From Polyporus tsugae (taxonomy: Eukaryota > Basidiomycota > Agaricomycetes > Polyporales > Polyporaceae), in contig JAHRBS010000013.1 of NCBI GenBank assembly GCA_024305745.1, forward strand, positions 1,426,001 to 1,490,000: 64,000 bases of DNA, written 5' to 3'. The stretch's first letter is position 1; the number at the start of each line of letters is the position of its first letter. The notes under the pieces are model-generated. The model saw only the letters and a program-made list of their open reading frames with translations. It did not search any database and had not been told where the DNA came from. Shown here in pieces: positions 1 through 13,999 of the stretch. The translations under genes were made by a program, and so were the position numbers.

Positions 1-799
1 GGTACACGGGAGGTGGGGGCACGGGCTTGGGGCGGTTTTGTGGGAGATGCGAATCGCGAGGGTGTGCGGGGGAAACCGAGTGGTTTCGGGACGCCTTTCT
101 GTGGACTTGGCGAAACGGCTCCGGAGGGTACGCGTGTCATGTTCCGTGTCTGGGTGGTTATGGGTGAGGGGTGAGACGCAAGACGCCAGGTATACCACGC
201 ACTGGGGTGGTGCGTACCTTGGCTGGAGTCTTGGTTATTGGGAGACGGGATTTTTGTGCCGACTGAGGCACAACGCTGGATGATGGTTTCTTCTTGGGTG
301 TGGCCACGACTATTCGGGCTGTACCAGAGTGAACATCAACCAAAGTGACGCGACCAAGTGCCTCGTACCGTTCTTGACGCCCCTTGAAGAGTCCTCCTTC
401 CCGAGCTTGTCTCCATCCGCCTCCTGGCTCTCCACCCACTTCCGTTTCCGTGTGGTCAGGTCGATAGTCGCGTCCTCAGAGCCCAAGAGTTGGCGGGAGA
501 GGCCCTTGACCGCGGCCTGGATGTCGCCCTTGTACTTGGCGAACTCGCGCATGGTGACGTCGCGGACGATGCGCGGCATGCGCGAGATCAAGCTCTCCTG
601 GTGCCGCCGGAAGTTCTCGAGCGTATCCGCCATCCAGTCCTCGAACTGCCGCGTCTTGTGTGCCACTGTATCGCGCGGAACACAATCATGTGTATGAGCT
701 CGGGCGGGACGTGGGCGGAGACTGACCTTCGAGGTCGAGGTTGGCGAGGAGCTGCTCCTTCTCCTCGCCCGAGAATTTCCGTGTTCGTGATCCTGACAT
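1..799 (-). CDS. Borealin / Nbl1-like chromosomal passenger complex subunit (3' end off the window)
   Basis: Exons 727-799, 369-665, 218-318 and 149 to beyond base 1. Spliced in frame, the protein begins MSGSRTRKF, and residues from about 15 to 100 fit the Nbl1/Borealin N-terminal helical domain: LANLDLEV, then a coiled stretch RTRQFEDW...NFRRHQ, then the RMPRIVR and MREFAKYKGD motifs. The family helix bundles with survivin and INCENP and targets Aurora B to centromeres; that role is inferred from the family. After about residue 125 the chain becomes Lys/Ser/Pro-rich and disordered, as in fungal homologues. All three introns are 50-68 nt with GT-AG ends and restore frame exactly, and the last exon (149 to 1) is clearly coding although no stop is reached. 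The start is the only ATG in frame with the conserved N-terminus. It is divergent from the G-patch gene. Confidence 0.8.
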
Positions 800-1004
800 C
801 GTGCAAGGGAGGAGGCGGACGAGGGATGGGCGAAAGGGGGGGGGGGATGGTTGAGTCTTGAGAGACGCGAGACGAAGCAGCGACCCGCGCCGTTTGCGCG
901 CGCGTCCGGGATCATCGATCACGTGTGCCCGTCTACTTTTCTTTCCGAGGTCTCCGAGTCCGACCCCAGACAGGGCTTGCCTCTGCAGCCCAACACATTC
1001 GGCG
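800..1004. promoter_or_regulatory. Divergent promoter between borealin-like and G-patch genes
   Basis: Only 205 bp separate the two start codons, so both genes must share this interval for initiation. It contains an 11-12 base G run just inside the borealin side (near 837-848, partly 5' leader) and no clear TATA box. The arrangement is seen directly; shared regulation is inferred. Confidence 0.4.
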
Positions 1005-2177
1005 ATGCCTCTCGATGGTCATGCACACCTAGTTTCCCAAGGATGGTCTGGCAAGGGCTCCGGGCTCCGCAGCGGCGCAATCACCAAGCCCATAAACATC
1101 GTCCAAAAGAAGACCCTGGCAGGAGTGGGTAAAGACCGCGATGAGGCGTTCCCCTTCTGGGATCAGTACGTCTTTAACATTGTCCCGGAGCAACACTTAT
1201 CTAACATGATATTTTGCCCGCAGTGTGTTCCAGGCCGCCTCAGTCAGCATCCAAGTCAAAATCCACAACTCAGACGATGAATCCGTAAGGCTCCTTCTCC
1301 CTCCTCCCTCCTCCTCCCCCTCCGCCAGTGCTTATGGATCGCACAGGACTCGGACGGCAGCTCGACTCCGAACTTGAACCTCGAGCGTACAAAGACGGGC
1401 ATCATCTCCAACCGCCGACCGACGACTGGCACCCCAGCCCTCTCCGGCGTGACGACCCCTTCCGAGCCGCAGAGCCTGAACAGCGACGGCACCCTCACTC
1501 CCCGGCTGAGCATCATGGCGCAGGCCAAACAGCAGGCCGCCCGCCGGATGCTCTACGCGATGTTCTACCGGGGCCCGGTCTTGTCTACGGACGACGTGGA
1601 GAAGGCCGCGCCGGTCTCTACGAGCCTCCCCGGGCCCTCTTCCTCTTCCTCTCCTACACCCGTCGACAAAAAGTTGAAGGAGCCTAAGAGTAAAAAGCGG
1701 AAGGTCGCGGATGTTGAGAAGGAGGACAAGGTGGCAAGGAAACGTCGGAAACGGGAGGCGAAGGAGGCAGAGAAGCGATCAAAGTCGGAGGGTAAGTATA
1801 AGGCTACGGACGAAGGTGAAGAGGAGGAGGCAGACGATGAGGACGTGCAGGATTCAAGGGCAGCAAAGGCGGCCAGGAAAACGGAGAAGGCGGAGAGGAA
1901 GCGGCTGAAGGCGGAGAAGCAGACACGAAAGGAGGAGAGGAGGAGAAAGAGGGCGGCACGGAAGGCGAAAGAGGATGCACAAGGAGACTCCGCATCTGAC
2001 GACGAGTCTGCGCGGACTGGGGAATCCACCTCGCAGGAAACAACACCTGGTGCAGAAGAGGCAGTCCCATCAGTCGCGCCGGATGTAGAAAAAACGTCGA
2101 AACGGATAGCTAGACACTCGTCCTACGATGCTCCGTCGAAAGAGAAGAAAGCCAAAAAGAAGATCAAGAAGTCGTAG
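1005..2177 (+). CDS. Nucleolar G-patch domain protein (TMA23/PINX1-like)
   Basis: Exons 1005-1165, 1224-1284 and 1347-2177 give 350 residues. The N-terminus carries a G-patch with the spacing seen in TMA23/PINX1-type proteins: GHAHLVSQGW, GKGSGL, then a conserved KPI..QKKTLAGVGKDRDEAFPFWDHVFQAA block formed across the first intron. From about residue 150 the protein is extremely basic and acidic in alternation (KKRKV, EEKRSK, EEEADDED), ending in KKAKKKIKKS, typical of nucleolar ribosome-biogenesis factors. In the family such proteins bind and activate DEAH helicases or assist pre-rRNA processing; the exact partner is not visible here. Start chosen because the G-patch begins immediately after this ATG. 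Both introns are GT-AG (58 and 62 nt). It converges with the VWA gene downstream. Confidence 0.8.
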
Positions 2178-2738
2178 TCCTGACTATAATCGCATTGTCC
2201 TACATATGAACGTCTGATCTATGCATGTTCGTCTACCCCAAGTCCTGTGCATTACTCGTACCAGTCTACTTATACAGCGGATCGAATAGCGCTATTTACT
2301 ATTACTGCAGGAAAACGTCTCGGTCATACAAATTGATGCCGTGTTAAATGAGATAGCACAAGGTTGAAAAACAGAAGGTGCAATGAGGTGCTACAGGCTT
2401 AATACAACCACAACGTGAACGGGGTCGGTGAATGGAAGCAAGAATAGCAAGCTCGGCAGCGACACGGCGCCGCGAGCAGACTCGACACTCGGTCAAGACA
2501 GGGGAAAAGTAAAGTAGAGAAGAACTTGGATTCCGGCGGTCGGATCCAGCATCCACCACGCCCTACGCGCAAACGGCTGGACAAAGAAATAGACGTGAGA
2601 ACGACGTTGGGATGACGCGGAGATAATATTACAAAGTACAGAATGCAACATACGTATGGGGTAAACAGGACAGAGCACCGGCGGTCTGTCACTAGGGATA
2701 TCGCGGCACGCCGTGCTGCTGCAGCCCAATTCATAGCT
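2178..2738. other. Convergent intergenic region
   Basis: This 561-bp stretch lies between the stop codons of the G-patch (+) and VWA (-) genes. It should hold both 3' UTRs. I see no conserved coding frame, RNA gene or repeat in it. Confidence 0.6.
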
Positions 2739-4558
2739 TTACATACGGGTGCCTCTCCACGCACTTTGCAGCGCGATGCGCCTCGCCTGAAACCGCCCTG
2801 TCAGCATTTCGTCTGAGAATGGACGTTGGGAAGATCGCACCTGATCGAGCGTGATCGAGTCTTCCCTGAGTTCGACCTTCTGCCTGCCGCCATTCTCGTC
2901 GTCGTCATCGTCGTCATCGTCCAGCATCGCCGACCGGCCGTTGTTGCGCATGCCACCGAACGCGGCCTTGCCCCCCGCTAGCGAGAATGGTGACGACTGC
3001 ACGGCGGTGCCGAAGACGCTCGCTGATGGCGATGCACCGAACGCCTTGAAGTCTGTGACGACCTTGCGTGGTGGTGACGAAGGCGGAGCCTTCGTCGGCG
3101 ACGTCTTCTCCGAGGGGCGCGGCGGCAGCGAGTATGGCGAGGAGTAATACGAGCTTCGTGACGAGGACATCCGTGCGTGCAGGTACTTGTCGGTGAACCG
3201 CGTGCCGGGAACCTGCAAAACGCGTCAACGATGGCGTAAGCACACAAGCGAGCGTCCGTGCTTACTCGCTTCAAATGTGGTCGGGCGTCCGCGAGTGACG
3301 GTGCGTTGAAGTAGGTGCTAACGTTGTGCTTCGCCTCCTCGCAGTCGCGGTAGATGCTCTCGATCACGACCTTCTTTGTGCTCTCGTTCCGGAGCAGCAG
3401 CCGTTCGTGGAGCTCACGAGCAACGTCGTCCACACTCTCGTTGTTGCCCAGTATCCTTTGGGACACCGCCTGGCCGACTTCGCGCACAAGCCGCTCCATG
3501 TCCAGGTTCTCGAGCACGCTACCGACGATAGCGTGTGTGAGAAGGTCCGCAGTCGTGAGCGGAAGCATGAGCCCCGACGTGATGTTCGTCAGCGCCTGGT
3601 AGAAGTCTGTCGCGTACTGTGCATGACGTTAAGACGTCAGTACTCATGAAACCGACGGTAGTGGAGAGGGGAAAGCCAAACTCACCGAATAGCCGCTTAG
3701 CGCGGGCTCGCACGCAACAAAGAACTGCACTTGCCCGGTAAGCGAGACACGTCAGTAACGCGCAAACACGACGCACCAGAGTGATTCCCCTGCTAGCCAT
3801 CTCCCGCGCGATCTGCAGCGGATCGTGCCCATCGGGGGAGCCCTCGTCGAAACCTGGGAACCCAGAGTCAAGCACCGAAACCCAGGTGGACCTTGAGGAG
3901 CGAGATATTACCGTCACCGTACTCCCCGATCCCATGCGGGGGAGCGTCCGCAATGAGGACGACCATCTTGCTCGCCAAGGACCGCCAGTCCATATTGAGG
4001 GCCTCCGCGAGCGCGGCGGTGACCGCCTCGGGGCCGTCGCCGCCCCCAGAGGCATAGAGGCTTGAGAGGTTCTTGTGGACCTCCGAGATGTCGGACGAGA
4101 AGCCAAAGTTCTTGGTCACGTACGTGTGGTCCTGAGGCGGGTGGTCGCGGTACGCGACGAGGCCGATGCGGAGGTCCTCGCGGGCCTGCAGCTTGCCGGA
4201 CTCGTAGATGTGGTTACAAATCTCTTCAATGTTCTTTGTCGCGGAGGCGATGTAGCTCCCCTGGCTGCCTGTGCAGTCCTGCACGAATACGAGGTCACTG
4301 TGTGGGGAATCATGAGGAGGTTAGTTAGTTATCAGTCAGCTACTGTACCGGTGCGGGATGTGTGCGTGCCCCATGCGCAGCATAGGCTCAGGAGAGGCGG
4401 AGAGGCAGGAGCATGCATATGAAAGAGAAGGGGGTGTAGCGTGCATGCACATACAGCATCTTCCGACCATCGTCGAGGACTTGCAGAGGCAGTTGCTGCT
4501 GATACGTGGGCTGGGGCTGGAAAGTCGCCGCGCCCGACATGTCCATGTCTTCATCCAT
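2739..4558 (-). CDS. VWA-domain protein (fungal vwkA-like VWA region)
   Basis: Exons 4455-4558, 3912-4297, 3777-3853, 3686-3724, 3266-3616, 2841-3212 and probably 2739-2786. After a Gln-rich start (MDEDMDMSGAATF) comes a von Willebrand A domain: the MIDAS-like DCTGSQGSYI, then GLVAYRDHPPQDHTYV, ASGGGDGPEAV and ADAPPHGIGEYGDGF. Next is a helical C-terminal domain (FFVACEPALSGYS through the LHERLLLRNE region), then a Ser/Pro-rich and Asp-rich tail with eight consecutive Asp encoded by a GAT/GAC microsatellite. The VWA core resembles that of the alpha-kinase VwkA family, but no kinase domain is present. Ligand and location are unknown. The last 54-nt intron is a multiple of three, so the reading frame survives whether or not it is removed. 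Confidence 0.75.
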
Positions 4559-5019
4559 GATTATCGTGCAATCGTGAGTTCAGCCTGTCGTACACGGGTC
4601 TTGGTCGCGTCAGGGGTGTCTTGGGGTGTTGTGTGGGTGCCCCGGTGCAGAAAATGGGGTGCAGTTAGATGGTGGATGGCAGTTGGTGGCAAGGACGGGA
4701 GTGCATTGGGTGGGGAGGTATTGTAGTCCGCATTGGGGGGTATGTCACTTATGTTGCCCGCTGACGCCACGCCCCCGCCGTGCGCCCTCTCCGTCGATTA
4801 TCGGATCTAGCCGATTGACTCCTCCGTCCCCCTTTCGGCCGCTGCGCCTGGATCGTCCATCTAATCTCTCCCCCCGACCAGCCCAATCTGCAGACCGTCC
4901 TCAACCGTCTGTCCACCGTCGAAAGCTGACGTCTCGCTGCGGCGTGCATATGCACAGTCCCAACCGTCCACCAATGATCGTGATCATCGTCCAGAACAAC
5001 GTGAGAGGTGTCTATACGT
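4559..5019. other. Intergenic region upstream of VWA gene, downstream of Miro
   Basis: This 461-bp interval between two minus-strand genes should contain the VWA promoter and the Gem1 3' UTR. No coding signal or clear TATA box was seen. Confidence 0.5.
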
Positions 5020-7941
<2,922 letters not shown>

Positions 7942-8323
7942 GGTGAGCGTCACGGCCGCCGGGGAGGATTACGGTGGATGGTTGTATGTAGTGGAGAAGG
8001 AACTGTACGCGCACTGACTGTCGTGGCCAAGCGCTAGACACTAGGATGGATAGGCGCGCGGGGGGAGAGGGCCGGGGTGGACCACGCTTCCATCTCACAC
8101 TGATCCTCGCCGACGCCCCGAAAGGACACTTGATCCCAAACGCTGCCAGCTGCGCTCCGGAACAGATATCACGCTGCACAATCGTCAAACCACCGGCGTC
8201 GAAGAACGTTCTTGCGACACCAGACTTGACGCACAGGAAGCGTCTCTGGGAAGACACAGGCCCTATATAAACCCACCCTCTGACCGGGTGGTCAATTTCA
8301 CACCACGCCTGGGTATCTCTGGT
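7942..8323. promoter_or_regulatory. Divergent promoter between Gem1 and F-box/WD40 genes, TATA at 8264-8270 (+)
   Basis: This 382-bp interval separates the two start codons. A TATATAA box at 8264-8270 lies 60 bp before the first in-frame ATG of the F-box gene and supports that start. No comparable TATA is evident toward Gem1. Confidence 0.5.
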
Positions 8324-10375
8324 ATGTCTCGCATACGCTACTACAGATCGTCCGCACCGGCTACAGCTGCCTTGAAAGGTAGACTCAGGCTCCGTCCTTC
8401 CATGTTCGCCGATGTCCTCCCCAGCGACATCTGGATCACGATTCTCCACTATCTCTCGGTCGGCGACCTTTCGACGCTCTCGCAGACATCTCGCTATTTT
8501 CATACATTGGTATGTACCAAGTACACCAATAATGCCATACCAGACACTGACAAGCGAGCGATTCAAGGTCAACGAGTATGGCTGGAAAATACTCTTGAAG
8601 GCGAATCCCCGCCACACATGGAGTCTGGCCAAATCCATGCAGCTATGGAATCCTTACGCGCAGGTTCGGTGAGTGTTCGCGTCATGTTGCGAAATATCTC
8701 ATCTTCTGTGATAATCCGCCGCTTCGAACGACGAAACCCCATGGAGACGAACCACTCACATCATGATGAAACCAACATGGGGATGGACATCTTCTGGGAT
8801 ACCCAGTGGCTGTTTGCATGCTGTTCTGCGCCTGTCGCTGCTGCATCGACGCGCCTCGCCATGGCCGCGTGAGCACTGCCGCTCTACGTGCTCCACCGAG
8901 CACATCTTCTGATATACATTGATGCGTGCCGAATGGCGATTCGCTGATCCATGGGAAGATGAAAGCGCCTCCTGACCGAAAAACATTGGGCACTTCACAT
9001 CGTGGAGTTCTACTAGTCCCGCATGTCGTCGCAGCTGGATCCAAACCTGATCCAAGCCCTGAATGAGCGCCGTGATCTTCGACATCTTCACTATCCACTG
9101 ACGCCAGTCCTCGACACTCACTGTACCTCTCGCAGCTACAACACAACTACGGACAATAACTGGACCGTCCCCCACTTCGTCGCCCGACCGCTAGCGTCCA
9201 AATGGACGGGCAAGCTCCAACCCCACCTCGCCATCAACAACTCTCGTCTCTTTGTGGCCGCCGCCAGCCACATCTATTCCTACACATTCGGGCGCTCAGA
9301 AGACCCGGGGTCCGCTCCGAGCATCCAGTTTGAGTGCGCGTACACGACCAACAAGGTCCTGCAGGCCTCTCGCGATATCACGAGTATACAGTGCGTCCCG
9401 GACGGAGGGTTCGATCGCACCGTATACGTGGGGTACGCGGATGGCGCGCTGGAGCGTGTTGTTCTGCCCGCGTGCAAGCCTGGAGCCCAGAGCGCGGTGC
9501 ACCCTGAGGCGCCGCACCGGGAGAAGAGGTCTTATCATGGCACTGACGCGGTCGAGAGCATCTCGACCGATGGAGACCACATTCTATCCCTCTCGTCGAA
9601 CGGCACTGCGGTCTTCTTCTCCAACTCGGTGACAGATCCCGCACCACAGATCATCGAGCTTCGTGTCCGCAGCTGGGCGACCCATCTCTCGAAGCGACAT
9701 GCCGTCCTCGGCGCGTCCTCCCTAACCCCCCTCACCGTCCACGCTATCCAAGAATCGCACGTCTCGACCACCCCATCCTACATCCTCACCAGCTCCACGC
9801 ACGACGATCACCCGCGCGCCTCCGCTGTGTACGGTATCTGCGGCGCGCCTCCGTCCGCGCCCTGGGGCGAGTCCGACAACGTCATCATCTCCGGGTGGTA
9901 CGACGGCGTGGTGAACGTCCATGACCTTCGCTCCTCGCGCCGCGCCTCGCGCATCCCCGGCGTGTCCTCGTACCCCGCGGGCGGGGCGCTCTACCCTGTC
10001 ATGAGCATGTACGACCCCTGGCTGTTCGAGCCCGTCTACGACGTCGCGACGGGCGGCGGCAACGCGTGCCACATCGCGGCGGGCACCGCGCGGCACAGCG
10101 TCGTCGCGTTCTGGGACGTGCGCGCGGCGAACCGCGGGTGGAGCGTGCACGCGCCGGGGAACGACTCCTCGCCTGTATACTCGGTCAAGCTCGAGAGCTC
10201 TAGGCTGTTCGGCGCGACGCAGTCGCGGCCGTTCGTATTGGACTTCGGGCCGGGGACGAAGGAGGAGACGTACCCCGCGCTTACGAGGCCGCCGAAGGAG
10301 GACGGGTTGAAGCGCAGGGACAGCAGTGGGGTTGGGTTCTACGTGACGAAGTATGGGCATGCGCGGCCACAGTAG
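8324..10375 (+). CDS. F-box / WD40-repeat-like protein
   Basis: Exons 8324-8509, 8568-8668 and 9136-10375; about 508 residues from this ATG, or 482 if translation starts at 8402. The N-terminal F-box reads LPSDIWITILHYLSVGDLSTLSQTSR..., followed by WKILLKANPRHTW. After the second intron, a beta-propeller-like region follows with weak WD repeats such as NVIISGWYDGVVNVHDLR and a late SVVAFWDVR. F-box proteins bind Skp1 in SCF ubiquitin ligases and the propeller would recruit the substrate, which is unknown. The first ATG downstream of the TATA box was chosen. Intron 2 is 467 nt, far longer than the 50-70 nt norm in this window, and carries a 139-codon antisense frame. Splicing across it joins R-Y exactly in frame. 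Confidence 0.8.
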
Positions 10376-10737
10376 GGGTTGCGGGCGGTAGAAGGATGAA
10401 ACGTGTGTGTATAGCAGTATCCATGGACTATTTGGTCAACATTTCGTGTGTACGGAATTTTTGGTAACAAATCCTTCTGTGGTTCTTGATGGGGTACCTT
10501 TTGGGAATGGTAGCGTTTGTTCGGCCTCGTTGTGGCATCTATAGTATATGGGTCTCCAGGAAAGAGTAACTAGTTTGGGGAATTCACGACCGCATTCACG
10601 GGCCACTCTACCCATCAATATACGATTAGTGAGGTCGACACAGGGGGGCCCAGACTACATCGACATACCGCTTGTACCCAATCTACGCCTCAACCCTCCT
10701 CGGTCATGCTATTGACCCGAGGGTCCTCTACATCGTT
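10376..10737. other. Convergent intergenic region
   Basis: This 362-bp region lies between the stop codons of the F-box/WD40 gene (+) and the DUF6533 gene (-). It presumably holds both 3' UTRs. Nothing else is recognisable. Confidence 0.5.
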
Positions 10738-12456
10738 CTAGCCTCCGGCAAGCAACGCGCCTTGTGCCGGCGCCCACCTATCATCGTCCGGCAAAGCATC
10801 CCCCTCCGTCGGACGAGCATGCGCTTCCTCCGCGTTGTCTTCGATGTCATCGTTCAGGGGATTTATGGTGCCACCAAGGGAACCTAGGGCTGGCGCGAAG
10901 TTGACTGAACGGAAGCTCCGTGAGGTATAAAGGGGGTCGTCGGAAGCTAAGCCGACCACTGGTCTTTGATAAGCTTCTTGAAGATCGAGCAAGAAGTGCG
11001 ATACGAGAATAGATGAAGTCCTTCAAGTTGAACCGATCCGGGGCTCAGAGATTAGTACAATATAAAGTAAGCACAAGCATTCAAACGGAGCGAACGCACG
11101 GCGTCGTGAATATTGATACTAAGCTGGCCTGGCTACCATTTTCTGCTATCTAGATCGTGGTCATCATGGAAGGGAGTAATCATTGGATGAACAGTCAGAG
11201 GACTCACCGAAAGTTCCGTGAATACGAGATGTAGGACGTTTAACATCAGTAGCACACTGTTCGCTATCGTTATCATGATCATATACGGTCGATGAAATTG
11301 TCATAAATACTCACAAGAAGTAAAATGTCCCTGTGAAGAGTACGTTAGTAGCGGACCGGCCGCAGAACACAATGAGAAATGAATCGGGGACGAACCGTTG
11401 CGAAACATGATATCAATCAACCCTCTACCTTTCAATATTTCCCCACTTTTCCGCACAGTATCCAGAGGCAAGAACCACCAGGTAATCACAATCACCAGCG
11501 CGTCGGCCAGGATGGCACTTGATCGGTTCACGATGGTAACTTCACGACACTCGTCAGTGTTAAACCAATTCCGAGAAAAGCCAGAAGGCACGGACATCTA
11601 TATCCACTTAGTTGTCACACAGCGCGAGGGATAAAATTGCGTAACATACATACGATCTAAAAAATCTGGGAGCGCATCTGTACCCTGACACTTTAAGATA
11701 GGGTCCACAGCGCCCGACGGATGGTATCCAAATTGCGTCTGGCCAACCAAGATCATCAGTATACTGTAGAGACTAGGGATCATAGTAGGAGTGGTTTACA
11801 AGATTTAGAGCGAACTGGACAATCGAAAGAACAAATGTAACCAAGGACAGCCCCAGATGCCGACTTAGAGCGTACGCCCGTAACGCTGAGAACACTGGAA
11901 GGTCATCATATCGGCTTGGAGGTCCCGAACGATTTCAGACTATTCAATCACCTGCACGTGGAACCAGAGTCAAGTACTCAATGACGCTTTCCAATATGAA
12001 AAGCCGAGCGCAACTACGAGTGCTCGCAATTGGTGATCAGCCAGACCACGCGACTATAATTGTTTTATCGCACCTCTTCAAAAACGGCATTAGTACTGGA
12101 CCATATGTCATTGGAGGAAACGAGAGCACCTTGTTCGACAACGGAGCGGCTTCCCACAAGGAGAGAACTTGGGCGAAGACGAGGATATACCTATTCGCAA
12201 AGTACAGCGCAGCAGACAGAGTTCTAGACTTCGTTGTCCAGAAGAGCTGTACTTCACGAGGTAGAGTAAGTATCCAGTCATACAAAACAATTGCTAGGAT
12301 ATGGATGAGTTCATCGTTCAAACCAACCGAGACGCAGAGTCATACCGACTGTGGCGATATCGCAATAACCGTCAGGAATACTACAAGATATTCAAAGAAG
12401 TCAGTCTAGACGGTATCGTCACGGATGGGCTCAATCACCAACCTACTGGATGGCAT
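10738..12456 (-). CDS. DUF6533-family seven-transmembrane-like protein
   Basis: A membrane protein in about 12 short exons. Best limits: 12443-12456, 12346-12380, 12130-12293, 12050-12075, 11952-12013, 11800-11894, then about 11740-11655, a 3' block ending at 11396, 11315-11330, 11208-11256, 11100-11149 and 10738-11020. The DUF6533 signature is present: GYCDIATVAIVLYDWILTL, then REVQLFW and LYFANRY. Further helices follow, including VFSALRAYALSRHLGLSLV, SSAILADALVIVITWW, TFYFFVLLMLNVLHLVF and ILVSHFLLDLQEA, then a hydrophilic acidic tail. The family is abundant in Agaricomycetes; its function is unknown. Two joins are uncertain: the exon at 12050-12075 and the acceptor near 11560-11640. No stop or frameshift forces a pseudogene call. 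Confidence 0.68.
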
Positions 12457-13999
12457 AAAAGGCAACAATTTCTTCTACTTCGGGACTGGACTGGTAAGCC
12501 ATAGCTCGAACTAAGGAATTGTGAGAGTGCAGAAAGTCGCGTCGGACGGCCTTTTTATACGATGAAGCAAGTGCAGTGAAGCAGGTCAGCTTTTACGATG
12601 AACTCAACTTGTCAGAGATACAAACAGAATCCACGACTCGAACTTGGGAGTCCCGGTCATTCGCGGGGCTAACGCACCTGCGACTATCAAGACAACCGTC
12701 CAGTGCCCACAAGCGGATGATGATGTGGTCTGAACATGTGATACCATGGCGACAAACGATGTACAGACACAACGCCAGCCTACTACGGCCCTGCCCGGTA
12801 GTATCCTGGACACTTGCGATCAGGACGAGAACTGACATGACAGGAATAGAATCAATACTCAACCTTGACATGCCTTGGTACTAGTTCTATTGGAAAATAT
12901 ACTTCTCTCTTCAGGAGGCATACACCGCGCGACTTGATGGAAGAGACCAAGACCAGATGCAATGTGCACATTTCCGAAGGATAAACATATGTACCGCAGC
13001 ATCGTCCGACGGGACCTCGGGCGGTCAGGATGGTTGCACCAGAACCACCTACATAATAGTGAGGTGACCCCTGCTTACAAGATTCGCAACGCCGCACACC
13101 CGGTGTCTGTCCTCGTCCATCCGGGTAATTCTCTCCACGTGCACGTGCACGCATCAATGGGCAGTCGAGTTTGGATATGACCACTCTGTGCTCTCACTCG
13201 ACGGCACTTTCAATTCTCCTAGAGTTGCACACGACTCGTTAGCGCGAGATCGTCTGTTCCATACGATGCGTACCTGGGTCACCGGTGTCTCCTGACGACT
13301 AGATTGCTCGCATATCGCCGCGGCCGTCGAACCCGAGAGGAACCGACTTTCCTCGACTGAGATCCAAAATGCCCATGCCAGACACCTCATTGGAGATTCG
13401 GTGGAGTAGTGCTTTCTGTGGAGGCGAAATCAGGCAGTTTACGATACTAGTTCAGGAGATAACGCATCTAGCTGGCCCGTCCAATGCACCGCGGGGATCC
13501 TTTTGGCGGGAGGGGATAGATTTTGGCTGCATCACAATACTAGAAACACTGCTGGGCTTGCAAGTTGCCCGTTCTATATGATATCGTTCCGTTGTGGCCT
13601 ACTCACATAGGCTAACTACGGACATCCGTCGCGCGGATGAATGGCGATCAGCGTGATAAACCAGTGTTGTCTGGATGGCAGCGTCGAAATGACGTTCCTG
13701 TTCCTCCAGGCGCTACTTAGCCGTATCCCAACTCAAAATTGTCCAGTTGACTTGAGCTCCTGGATGCGACGAACGACACTGCACTTTACCCATTGGTAGA
13801 TCAGCACACGGACTCGTGACTGTACTTAACGCCTTCGTCGACCCCACTCTTCTAGCACTCGAAGAAGCTTGGCGGTGCACCAAAATCTTTCCCACCTCCC
13901 CGTCCCCCCTATATCAGACTCCGCTTATGCTCCCAATAAACAAAACTACCCACGCTGCACCTTCTCATCACCACCGGCTGCGCCGACTCAGAGTCAAAA
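12457..13999. other. Intergenic region, about 1.5 kb
   Basis: This lies between the starts of the DUF6533 gene (-) and the MetE-like gene (+). I found no frame with recognisable conservation. The short frames at 12576-12884 (+) and 12593-12871 (-) overlap on opposite strands and resemble nothing I know. A TATA-like CTATAT at about 13910 lies roughly 90 bp before the MetE-like ATG. Confidence 0.45.

Noticed and set aside
1565..2029. Long Ser-rich antisense frame
   Set aside because: It is the shadow of the Lys/Glu-rich region of the G-patch gene.
13369..13581. Frame starting MPMPDTS, at first sight a second MetE-like start
   Set aside because: Only the first few codons resemble the MetE-like start; nothing after matches.
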